Assembly (NCBI GenBank): GCA_003313425.1
Contig: NHZP01000004.1
Span: 868,001-932,000, forward strand
Direction of reading: 5' to 3'
DNA: 64,000 bases
From: Pseudopyrenochaeta lycopersici
Taxonomy: Eukaryota > Ascomycota > Dothideomycetes > Pleosporales > Pseudopyrenochaetaceae
In this document: piece after piece, positions 10,600 through 20,462 of the stretch
Layout of the letters: every line of letters begins with the position of its first letter
Numbering within the stretch: position 1 is the first letter of the stretch
Notes under the pieces: model-generated
What the model saw: only the letters and a program-made list of their open reading frames with translations
What the model was told of the DNA's origin: nothing
The model's database searches: none
Translations under genes and position numbers: made by a program

Positions 10600-12984
10600 A
10601 TGGGATTGTGGATTCGTCAGTTAGTTGGGTTGCCCCAAAGAGTGGTAGCGAAAATGTTTCCATCAGCATCTAAGGAAGACCTTGACCCAGAGCCCGCAGG
10701 GGTAAACCACAACATACATTTACGCAGGACCTACGATTGTAGCTTTGAGCAGACACTTGGGTTAGGTTTTGAGAGTCAGTCTACCTTTGACCGCCCAGCT
10801 CTACGATCCGACCGTCTTTGCGGTACCTGCTTGATACTCGTTCGTTCAATCAACGAAGGTGCAAATCCAGAATGGCTGGAACATCGACGCCCAGGCACAC
10901 CGCCCAAAGAAGGAAATAAAGACTATTTCCTGCCTGGTTTGATTCAACGCTGCTCATTATGTCTTGTATTCTGTAAACTTGGAACTGGACTCGAACCAAG
11001 GTTGAGCAAACACAAAACTTCGCCAGAGCTAGCTCGAGGAACTGAGTCTATCATTCCTTCATATAGTCTAGACAATATCATGATTACCTACGACGCATCC
11101 TATCTAGGAGAACGTTCTATACACATTGACGACTTCGACGTACAGGGCAACGCGGCCTACGCCAACAATTTATACCTCATTGAGAAGGGACGAGTTTTAC
11201 CCGACACAATTTCAGGGTGGCTCTCCAGCTGCGAGAAAACGCATCAAAGTTGTTGGGCAGCCTCCCTTGGTTCGAGCAGCTCCGGATTGCCTGGAACGAA
11301 ATCGCATCCTATCAAGTTGATTGACGTCCAGAAAGATTGCCTTGTTTCCGCAGATACAAGCGAGCGATATGTAGCACTCAGCTACGTTTGGGGAGGTGAC
11401 CAGTTCAAATGGGTAGACAAGAATACGCCAGAACTCTTTACAAAGGGCGGCTTAAAGGCCCGAGAAAACGAAATTTCCAAGGTGGTCAAGGATGCTATGT
11501 CTCTCGTCAAAAGCCTTGGGGTGACTTTCTTATGGGTCGACGCTCTTTGTATTTGCCAAGACGATGAAGTGAAAAAAGAACTAGAATTGGCAAAGATGAG
11601 TGCAGTATATCAACAATCGTACTTCACAATCGTCGCATTGACGGGCACAGACGCAAATTGTCCGCTTCCTGGCGTTGAGCCGAATTCGAGACACAGTCGC
11701 GTCTACCCCAGCCAAACCCACCCTGGATTGTATTTATGCAAAAGAACCCCTCGCCTGGTAGATGCTACAGCAAAGGCACTACACAGTTCTCGTGGATGGA
11801 CATTTCAAGAAATTGTCCTATCCAGAAGATGCTTGTATTTTTGCGAAGATCAGGTCTACTTTCAGTGTCAGAATGCCATCTGGTGCGAAGACCGGAAGGC
11901 ATCTCTCAAAGAAGACCTCCTACTACTGAAACCAATGGTACATATCACTGGGAGCTCTTTAGAAAGGGGGGAAATACCGACTGCCGAAATGTTCAAAGTC
12001 TACTGGATGATGGCATATGATTACCTGCAGCGAAATCTTACCAATCCAGCAGATGTCGCAAAAGCATTTGCTTACGTAGCAGAGGAGCTTGGAGGTGGAT
12101 GGAAATTTACCCACGCTATTCCGGAGAACATTATCGATGTCGCTCTAATGTGGACTCATTCTGGAAGCCAACCTACTCGAAGAGATTTAGGAAATCTGTC
12201 ACCACAAAGCGATGATGCTGCTCCTACGCACAGCGCTCAGGTACTCCAAGAACCTAGTTGGTCGTGGATGGGTTGGGAAGGAGGAGTCAATTACGAGCTC
12301 ATCGTAAAATGGGGCGGCAGACTTGCATCTCTTGTCCCAGACTTCTTGATCATGGATCGAGCAAGTATAGGCTTTGCCGCCAGAACATTTCTCGGGGAGA
12401 CGCAACTAGAAACGGGAGAACGGGATGAGACAAGTGTGCAAGAAAGACGCAATCTCATCTTAAATGAAACAACCTTGCACGTGCCCGCTGGATATGATGC
12501 TATGCTGGTCTTTCCTGCCGAGTCAGTCTCGCTTGGGTTCTTCGGACTATCGGCCGGTTCTGTTATTTGGAAGCCAGTAGGCCAGAAAGCATTCCCAACA
12601 CCAATATCACAACCCGTAACACGACTAATTGACCCTTTCGATCGAATTTGCGGCATTATATACGCATGGTCGAGAGGAGACGACAATGAAAATGGGTCTG
12701 CTGAATTAGAATTGATCGCATTGTCTATGCTAGAGCACACTCCTAAGATACCATATGTCAACGCGATGACGGGAACTTGCTGGAAAGAATGTTGCTCGGT
12801 AGCTGTTTACAACGAGATATTTGATTCGGAGGACTTCGACACGAGGAAATGGGCAATATTGAATTTCTTAGTGGTACGGCGTACTGGTTCCGACGGCTTT
12901 TGGGAAAGAGTTGCTGTCGGTCAGATGCATATTGATGCTTGGAGAGCTTCCGATCCTAAGGGAAAATTGATTCATCTCCTTTGA
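10600..12984 (+). CDS. HET-domain protein, intronless, 794 aa
   Basis: A single open frame. The N-terminal third carries two Cys pairs, LCGTCLIL near residue 75 and RCSLCLVFC near 115, as often seen before the HET domain in large filamentous-fungal HET proteins. The GWLSSCEKTHQSC linker follows near 205. The HET domain spans roughly 257-410: YVALSYVWGG, FLWVDALCICQDD, MSAVYQQSYFTIVALTG and RGWTFQEIVLSRRCLYF. The C-terminal 380 residues include EPSWSWMGWEGG and are variable in this family. The protein is presumably cytosolic and linked to non-self recognition or stress-induced cell death; no NACHT or repeat domain is fused to it. The C-C-x-x-C-H-type linker and long N-terminus make it a different subclass from the HET gene at 1681-3560. 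Confidence 0.88.
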   Translation: MGLWIRQLVGLPQRVVAKMFPSASKEDLDPEPAGVNHNIHLRRTYDCSFEQTLGLGFESQSTFDRPALRSDRLCGTCLILVRSINEGANPEWLEHRRPGTPPKEGNKDYFLPGLIQRCSLCLVFCKLGTGLEPRLSKHKTSPELARGTESIIPSYSLDNIMITYDASYLGERSIHIDDFDVQGNAAYANNLYLIEKGRVLPDTISGWLSSCEKTHQSCWAASLGSSSSGLPGTKSHPIKLIDVQKDCLVSADTSERYVALSYVWGGDQFKWVDKNTPELFTKGGLKARENEISKVVKDAMSLVKSLGVTFLWVDALCICQDDEVKKELELAKMSAVYQQSYFTIVALTGTDANCPLPGVEPNSRHSRVYPSQTHPGLYLCKRTPRLVDATAKALHSSRGWTFQEIVLSRRCLYFCEDQVYFQCQNAIWCEDRKASLKEDLLLLKPMVHITGSSLERGEIPTAEMFKVYWMMAYDYLQRNLTNPADVAKAFAYVAEELGGGWKFTHAIPENIIDVALMWTHSGSQPTRRDLGNLSPQSDDAAPTHSAQVLQEPSWSWMGWEGGVNYELIVKWGGRLASLVPDFLIMDRASIGFAARTFLGETQLETGERDETSVQERRNLILNETTLHVPAGYDAMLVFPAESVSLGFFGLSAGSVIWKPVGQKAFPTPISQPVTRLIDPFDRICGIIYAWSRGDDNENGSAELELIALSMLEHTPKIPYVNAMTGTCWKECCSVAVYNEIFDSEDFDTRKWAILNFLVVRRTGSDGFWERVAVGQMHIDAWRASDPKGKLIHLL

Positions 12985-13656
12985 AAGCAATGGTGCTTCT
13001 TCAGCCACGGCCATTGGCTGCTCGTGCCTCAGGCCAATTTCGTAGCCCCTAAGCTGAATTGATACTCTTATAGTACGCTCACGTTTCGATTGCTTTAATT
13101 GCTAAGGGCAACAATACTACTTTCAGAGAGTATTCGAGTTAATCGAAGCGGAGCATCGACAGGATTCTCAGCGACTAATTGCACGCGAGGGACTTCGAGC
13201 GGAGCCCAAGGCGAAGTGAGCGGGCGGTTATACTTTTTTTAGTAGCCTCGTAGACATATTAAAATCATATTATAATTGCATGACATTCGATCTCTATTGT
13301 ATGAGAAAATCGAAAATACCAGCGGGCGCCATTTTCTCACATATTGCAACGAATGGAGTATACACGCCTATTACTCTGTGCGACAAGTGTCGATGGAACG
13401 CGTAAGTTTTGAATGGCTTCTGGAGATATTATTTTAGATCGAATAGACAGAATGAACGTTGACAAGCAATCACAATGCGTAGGTCGAGTGATAGTTGAGG
13501 TCGGCTCAATGGTGAAGAGCTGCCGGAGATAAGTTATATCCGTTTACTTTGAACCGCGGATCGGGTCATAGCTTATACAGCTGCAGCACACTGTATGCAC
13601 CACCATGTCGCCCCGTTGCAATTCGTTGCATTCTCCCATGCTTATACTTCGCGATC
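12985..13656. other. intergenic region, no gene recognised
   Basis: Promoter region of the WD40 gene, with AT-rich patches near 13230-13320. An in-frame upstream ATG (13549) would add 36 residues without WD40-family character; I treat that as 5' UTR. Confidence 0.5.
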
Positions 13657-15969
13657 ATGAGTTCCTCACACGCACCGACTAGCCCGCCCAGCGACGGAGA
13701 GGGCCCAAGAACCATCGTATACGACCCGAACGACCCGTTCTGGCGCGATATCGACGACGATGATGACGACATGGACTATATGCCCGCAGAAGGTGGCAGC
13801 GAGGAGGACGAGGATGAAGAGGGAGATGTAAGCTTCCACGGTAGGTAGTATTCGGAATGCAAAAGCATGGTGTTTCAGTACTAAAGTCAAGATCAGATGC
13901 TGCCGAACGACTAAGCAACCTTAGCGGGGTCGAAATCGCCTTTGAATACACCGACGATAACGGTGAAAACGACGATGAGGAGGATGAAGATGCCGAAGAG
14001 GATGAAGAAGGCGGCGAAGAGGAAGAAGAGGAGGGCGATGGTGAATCTGCAATTCCTCGGCGGCCGGTCTATATCACCCGCGAACAGATCATGCAACTCC
14101 TCGGGCACGCAGGATTGGGCCGGATATTTGCCACCGACTTTACACCCCGGTCTGTGCGACGCCGACCTCGTGTCGATGAAGATGATGAAGAAGAGGAGGA
14201 GGATGATGATGATGAAGATGACAGTGACCCTGGTACCGGATATGATCCGATGGGCCCTCGGAGGACTTCAGGGAGAACGAAGCGTCCGAGGGGCAGGGCA
14301 GCCTTTGAGAAGGTGCCAAGCGAGCAGGGTCGAGAGCTGATGAATGGAGGGAATTTTGGTTCCAATCCGCGAAAGGAAGACACGATAAAGAGGAAGAAGA
14401 GATTAGCCTACGACATCATGCAGAGAGAACTAGGGCTTGGGAGTGATGGGCGCCAGAAAAACACAAACAGGCTTTTGAAGCAAGACATGCTACCAGAGTC
14501 TGTCGCTGATACTATCATACACTACAATGCTCGATGCTATTCTGGACAATTCTCAGATGATGGAAATTTCTTCTTCTCTTGCGCACAGGACTTTCGGGTG
14601 AGAATGTATGATACATCCAACCCATATGACTGGAAATACTATAAGGTCAGTGGACACCCCTGAGATCTAGGTTTTTGGCACAGCTAAGTCTTTGCAGTCG
14701 GTAGTATATCCATATGGACAATGGACGATCACAGATGCATCCTTGAGCCCAGATAATCGCTTTTTAGCGTACAGCTCGATTAGGAGTATCGTATGCTTAG
14801 CACCCACAGATCCAAATAATGAGAGCGAGCCACATCTTCTCGATTTCGCCAATATAGGCACACATAATCCTCGAGGATTTCACACATACTTCGGTGTACG
14901 TATTTGCGTCTTTTTAGCTTCAAAAGCTTACATGAATAGATCTGGTCAATAAGATTCTCTGGTGACGGCCGAGAGATTGTAGCGGGCACGGGCGATAGCT
15001 CCGTATATGTCTATGATATTGAGCGGCGACAATCCGTACTACGCATTCCCGGCCATCAAGATGATGTCAATGCAGTATGCTTTGGCGATTCACAATCACC
15101 TCACATTTTGTATTCTGGTTCCGATGATACAACACTGAAAGTCTGGGATCGACGAAGTATGGGAGACGGTCGAGAAGCGGGTGTCTTCCTGGGCCACACA
15201 GAAGGCTTGACTTACGTTGATAGTAAGGGAGATGGAAGATACGTGCTCAGCAACGGCAAAGATCAGACGGCAAAACTCTGGGATTTGAGGAAGATGATGT
15301 CAAAGGAAAAGGCTGATGGTATCGACACCAACGCATACACGACGCGGTTTGAGTACCGGTCGAATGCTTATAATAACAACGACTACCGCCCGCACCCTTA
15401 CGACTGCTCGCTCGTTACCTTCCGAGGTCATAAGGTTCTCAAGACGCTTATTCGATGTCACTTCTCGCCGCCTGGAAGCACGGACTCTCGATATGTTTAC
15501 TCTGGTAGCTATGATGGCTCGGTGTACATATGGAATCTAGATGCCACCTTAGCAGGGAAAGTTAATGTACTGAAAGCGACTAAGAACTCTCGACCACGAG
15601 ATCCGGACCTGCTAGCTGAGACATACGACTATTGGGGCAGGACTGGGGGTAATTGGATGACGTGCGTGAGAGATGCCAGCTGGCATCCTCACGCACCGAT
15701 GATTGCCGGTATGTTTCCTCCCTTGATTATTTGCCCTCTCCAGATTATACTCACACAAATTAGCTACATCTTGGAACGGCTGGGGCACGTCGCAAGGTAC
15801 TTGCACAGTACATTCATGGAACGACGGAGTCGAGGAAGACGAAGCCGAGCCGAAAGTTGGTAGAAGAGTTAATGCACAGCTGCAGCACGATGAGCGGTTG
15901 TACAGAAGTGTTGAAGGCCGATCGCGAAGACAGCCTATGTGGTATGAAGACTGGATGAATGACAATTGA
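13657..15969 (+). CDS. DCAF11/LEC14B-like WD40 protein, five exons
   Basis: Preferred exons are 13657-13840, 13879-14645, 14698-14895, 14940-15708 and 15764-15969 (707 aa). The first intron is ambiguous: GT at 13841 with AG at 13878 (38 nt) or GT at 13828 with AG at 13886 (59 nt); both keep frame. The N-terminal 200 residues are extremely Asp/Glu-rich. The second half has WD repeats: CYSGQFSDDGNFFFSCAQDF, SIRFSGDGREIVAGTGD, PHILYSGSDDTTLKVWDRR, GRYVLSNGKDQTAKLWDLRK and YVYSGSYDGSVYIWNLD. It ends with a basic tail and YEDWMNDN. This order matches DCAF11/LEC14B, substrate receptors of CUL4-DDB1 ubiquitin ligases, so a nuclear ubiquitin-ligase adaptor role is the family-based inference. Confidence 0.82.
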
Positions 15970-16596
15970 ATGCATACGATCTGATGACATAGATAGGTTT
16001 CCGATGGATGAATAAAATTTTCAGGTGCATATCGAATGGGGGCCATCACTCGTTTGGCTTGTGTATATAGTACCGAGCATGGAGTTCTGGAAAGTGTGGG
16101 TGGCAACTCGCGTTAGGGTGTTCATAGGAAGTCTTGGTACTGCTCAAATACTACTTTCATGGCAGCGTTAGAAGCGCGCGTTAACATCGCCCACCCCGTT
16201 TCGCGAAGCCCCGATGTACAGAGAGGCTTGTCAACATTTTCACAGCGTAATATGCCCGACGACAGAGCATTAGCAATTCGTGACTAACATCATGTGAACG
16301 AGTGAGATCATTGAAGTCTTCTCTGGACAAGCGCAAAGAGCAGTTTGCGCAGATGTGAATTTTGGATATAGCCCAACTCCCGCTGACCCAAATGACCGTA
16401 TTGTACAGCTTTTGTTCAGGGCACCATGTCATTCCGTCCTCTATGCGCCCAAGCAGCCGACTACCCTGTGAAGACCACATCTCCTATCCCCTCCACGCCC
16501 CCCTCCCCAATGGTATGAATAAATGTGTTATGACGACTAAAACTGTCGCGTAGGCGAAGATGCAAAATGAAGACGCTCCATGTGGGAGTTCGAGGA
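15970..16596. other. intergenic region between convergent genes
   Basis: Holds the 3' flanks of the WD40 gene (plus) and SSS1 (minus). The open frames here (15612-16106 and 16181-16480, both minus) lack family features. Confidence 0.5.
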
Positions 16597-16963
16597 CTAT
16601 GAGCCGCCGACGAGGATGTTGTTTACAGGAATGTGGACAAGCTTGACAATGTAGCCAATGACTCCTGCAAAGTTGATCAGTACGGTGTTCTTACCAGACA
16701 CATGCGACATGAGAGCACTCACCCATGATCAAGAAACCAACTCCTACTGCTTGCGAGATCCTGATGAACTCCTTCTTATCCGGCTCTATTAGGATATTAG
16801 TATAGTGGGTTGGAGTGAGTCGCGACAGGCGTACTGGTGCAGCGGTTCATGAACAGAGTACCCTCCTTGAGGAACTCAGCGGGCATACTGTTTGATATCA
16901 GCGGGCAATTCATCATCGTGGGCTTGGGCAATCGTACTCGGCGAATTCTTTGACGTTCTCCAT
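16597..16963 (-). CDS. SSS1: Sec61 gamma subunit (SSS1), four small exons
   Basis: Exons are 16963-16938, 16887-16835, 16785-16723 and 16664-16597; introns are 50, 49 and 58 nt. The joined protein is 69 aa, the standard length of Sec61 gamma. It begins MENVKEFADMPAEFLKEG, continues through the invariant NRCTKPDKKEF, and has a single tail-anchor segment QAVGVGFLIMGVIGYIVKL, ending HIPVNNILVGGS. Every junction restores this conserved reading. SSS1 is the essential small clamp subunit of the ER protein translocon (Sec61 channel). The exons are too short to show up as ordinary open reading frames. It shares a 962-bp divergent upstream region with the RRM gene. Confidence 0.95.
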
Positions 16964-17925
16964 GGCGACGGTGGTGGGATGGTGGAGATGAAGATGTAGT
17001 TGGAGATGTCTTGGATGTCAGGGTAGCGATTGACGGAGTGGATGGATTCAGTGCGAGGTTGCGACTTCGTAAAAGGGTAGCTGTCCAGAGTACGGAGGAC
17101 AATCTGGCCTTCCTTGCGGAGAAAGCCGACAAGGGTTAGTGCTCGCCAAGGCGCTAAGGATCCGAGCTCATCGCAAGCGCCGTTCTCCTGGTCGTCTTCA
17201 CTGGAAGCCGCATCGACAAGCCAAAGTCTTATCGCAATCTTGCACGAGGTTTGTTGCAGAGCAAAGATACTCACCAGCTCTACAGACTCGACATCGAGAA
17301 TCTCGGCAGTCGCCCGCACTGCCCACATCGGACGGACGCGCAGGAAGGCGAGGGAGTCTGAAGACGTGTTCGGCATCAGCCGCGGAGCGCATCGTCACAT
17401 TGTCCATTACTTCTCATTGCTGGTAGCGCACGGTATTACGCCATATCAATTCGCTGGGAATCTGTATTACCCCAATCAAGCTTCGCGCAAACTGTACTGG
17501 GAGCGGGCGCGATCCAGAGCAGGCGCAGGACTCAGGCTGAGGCTACACTTCACATCTCTCACACCCACATCCTGTATCTTTCATCTCCGCATCTGCCAGG
17601 GGCGATCGGACTGTTATATCTTGCATCTGAGCTGTCTTTCTGGAACTTTTCACCCGCCTCGACAGCGGCACTGTACGTATAGCCTCACTTTGCGCTGCTT
17701 GTTCCTCCCGTCGCCATCGCATCGCATTGGACCACGAGCGCAAGATCTCACATGTTTCTATCATGGCCTATCTATCTAATAGCTCGCTGATTTGTCTACC
17801 GCATACAGTCGCATGTACTTTGGCCATTGATACTGGCATATCAAGTATCTACAAGCCAATCAAAGAAAGAGTCCTGGAACCTACTTCATCGCTTGTTGCA
17901 GTTGACTTGATATACCACAGCAGAC
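16964..17925. promoter_or_regulatory. divergent upstream region of SSS1 and the RRM gene
   Basis: The 962 bp separate two head-to-head starts. A 166-codon ATG-started minus-strand frame (17376-16876) runs from here across SSS1 exon 1 and intron 1 in another frame. It has no recognised domain and probably overlaps the SSS1 leader. No convincing promoter motif was identified. Confidence 0.4.
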
Positions 17926-19294
17926 ATGGCTGACGACGACAATTTCGACATCGACATTTACGGCGATGACTCCTACCAAGATTCGACACAGCAAGATACC
18001 ACTCTGACCGACGCCAATGCGCAAAATACAGATACAAATGTTGGTGAGTCGAATGGCCCGGCTAGTAACAACAAGTCCGAAGGCAGTAACCAGGCGCCCA
18101 CACATGAACCTTCCGCGGAGACAACAAACGGGGATGGCCATCATGAGCATAGCACCCAGCAGATAGCAAGCACAGGTGGCTCAACAGGTAATGTAGACGT
18201 CCATAAACAAGCCCCCCAGCAGCAAGGCACGAAGCGCAAACAAGGAGAGGATGATGACCGCCCAACGGATGCTGGTGCTACAGCAGCGCTGATGATAAAT
18301 GATGTGAACTGGTGGATCAGCGAAGAAGACATCCGTGGCTGGGCAAACCAAAGCGGCTGCGAGGATGAGCTCACCGAAGTTACCTTCAATGAGCATAAGG
18401 TGAACGGCAAAAGCAAAGGGTAGGCAAGTAAGACCATACTCTATGCAAAAGCTAACTCACTATCGTGCAGTCAAGTCTATGTTTTGCTCCGTACGCCACA
18501 AGCCGCTACAGCCCTAAAGCACCAGATCGACCAGCTTTTCAAAGACCAAGCGCACACGAAGAAGCCATCTGCCATCTTCAATCCCCCACAGCACAATCCG
18601 TTCAAGACACTTCCGAAGGATGTACCTCAAAGGGATAAAGGCCGAAACGACCGCGCTACGTCTGGTACCTACAATAATCAGAGCAGCGGCACTTTCAATA
18701 AATTCAACAACAACAGAGGCAACTTCAACAATCACAGAGGCGGCAACATGGGCTTCCAGAACAATCGCAACTTCTCAGGCCCGGCAGGTGGGAACATGGG
18801 TGGTAATAACATGGGAGGCTATGGTGCTCAAGCTCCCATGAACAACTTCGGTAATGCGATGGGTGGCATGAATAACTTCGGTGGAGGATTCAACCGCGGT
18901 GGCATGATGGCAAACAACATGCGAGGCGGTATGAACAACCGCGGTCGAGGCGGTAACATGGGCATGAATAACATGGGCGGGAACCCTATGGGTGGTATGA
19001 ATATGCCTATGGGCAGCAACATGATGGGCATGGGAGGAAATATGATGGGAATGGGCGGCAACATGGTCATGATGGGAGGGATGGGTACGTTGAGAAGCTT
19101 TCTTACTACCGGTTACTTGACTCTTATGTGTTCAAACCCCATTTATATGGATGATCGCTAACAGGAACGGTATAGGGGCTGGATTTGGCGGCAACCCACA
19201 GCAATTCAACTCAGGTTTCTTCCAAGGGAACCAAGGCGGTAATGATGGTAGCTGGCAGAACCCTCATGGTGCTAAACGACCACGGCCGGAATAG
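17926..19294 (+). CDS. CFIm68-like RRM protein with Met/Gly/Asn-rich tail
   Basis: Exons are 17926-18419, 18471-19084 and 19176-19294 (introns 51 and 91 nt, both with GCTAAC branch sites); 408 aa. The N-terminus is acidic and Gln/Thr/Asn-rich. One RRM spans residues about 122-190 across the first intron: ALMINDVNWWISEEDIRGWA (RNP2 side) and NGKSKGQVYVLL (RNP1 side). The NWW-x-x-EED and NG-K/Q-SKG signatures resemble CFIm68/CPSF6, which selects poly(A) sites in the CFIm cleavage factor. The C-terminal half is low-complexity, first Asn/Arg/Gly, then repeated NMGG/MGGM/NMMGMGG units. It ends with a basic AKRPRPE that could be a nuclear signal. The RRM call is firm; assignment to CFIm is by motif resemblance. 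Confidence 0.82.
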
Positions 19295-20462
19295 GAGTCT
19301 GGCACAAAAACCGCGGAAAATCGCTCGTAAGATCCAAACGAGCTTGATTTACAACAGTACCTCGATCCATTCCCAACTTGGATGGAATGGCACAATTAAA
19401 AAGGAGTCTATACATGCCGGTGAGCATGTTTGTTCTGGGCTAACATTAGCTCCGCGACATTTCAGTTTTACGGACCTAGCTTCCATTTCTTGGACCCAGA
19501 TTTCGATCGCTCGTCACAGTTCTGGCCTCTACATTTCAATATACTCAAATCTCGGTTTCTCGTTCTTCTTTGGCGTTCAGTCGAGGCGACACGGCTATCC
19601 TCTACCAATTGAATTCTTCTTCACTCATGTCTTGCTGCTTTGTCTTTCATATTCTCCTAATTTTTCGCATACTTAGCATGGTGTCATCGTGTCCACTGCC
19701 TGGAGCAGCCCAAGTACACATCGTTTAATTCCTCTTAGTGCCTCCTACTTCTTGGATGCCTTCACTCTATTTTGTAACATCAGGATCTTAGGCGAAGGAT
19801 ACTGTGGTGCACCAGAGCGCAGCTTCGACTAGCGGTTTTCGAATTTGCAACGTATAGACTAGCATAGACAAGCGCCGGGTACCTTGAAATGTGCTCAAGT
19901 TCAAAGGCTAACATTGTACTAGTAATGAGCAAACATGCTGTTCTTTTCATGCGATACCTCTTTAGATACTTGGTGGAAAAACCGCATCCATCCTGGCTAA
20001 TTTGGATATTAGGGCCGCCGGGACCTGCATATGGCCGGAAACCCAGGGTATGCAATATACGACCGGACCAAACGCGAAACAAGACTCACCGGTTGACCAA
20101 TCATCACCATCAAGGCCATGTGTAGCGCTTCCGGATGCGCTTCCAGATCTGTAACCCTTGAACCTCATCTACCCGGTTCCCCCAGGTCCACTGCAATATT
20201 AATGAATGGCGACATTGGATGATCAACCAAGTAGCTCGTACGATGTATAGCTTAGGAGGTCCCTTCATTTGTACAACATTGTCTTTGGCACGAGGACAGG
20301 GGCGAGATGGACAAGGTTATATGGAATTTTTGAAGGCCGAGGCGAGCAATGGGGTGAACCATAAGGCTGGGTGAAGGAATCAACTATATCTTCCCCAGAG
20401 CCCAGGCTTTTCATAAGGTCGTGCGACTTCAGTCCAGTCAATTATCTCCAGACTCAGTAATC
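19295..20462. other. intergenic region, no gene recognised
   Basis: 3' flank of the RRM gene and promoter of the GH5 gene. A CreA/Mig1-like core in reverse orientation (CCCCAG) lies near 20393-20398, which would fit carbon repression of a cellulase. It is short enough to occur by chance. Confidence 0.4.

Noticed and set aside
13549..13656. Extended N-terminus for the WD40 gene from the ATG at 13549
   Set aside because: The added 36 residues are Cys/Pro-rich without similarity to the family, and the ATG at 13657 opens directly on the acidic N-terminus expected.
14069..14383. Minus-strand ORF with a long poly-serine run
   Set aside because: It is the antisense of the Asp/Glu-rich codons (GAT/GAG runs) of the WD40 gene's second exon; no independent support.
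17114..17779. 221-codon plus-strand ORF between SSS1 and the RRM gene
   Set aside because: Ser/Arg/Cys-rich random-looking translation, overlapping other open frames, no recognisable domain.
18828..19070. Minus-strand Pro/Met/Ile repeat ORF
   Set aside because: Antisense shadow of the Met/Gly-rich tail of the RRM gene.
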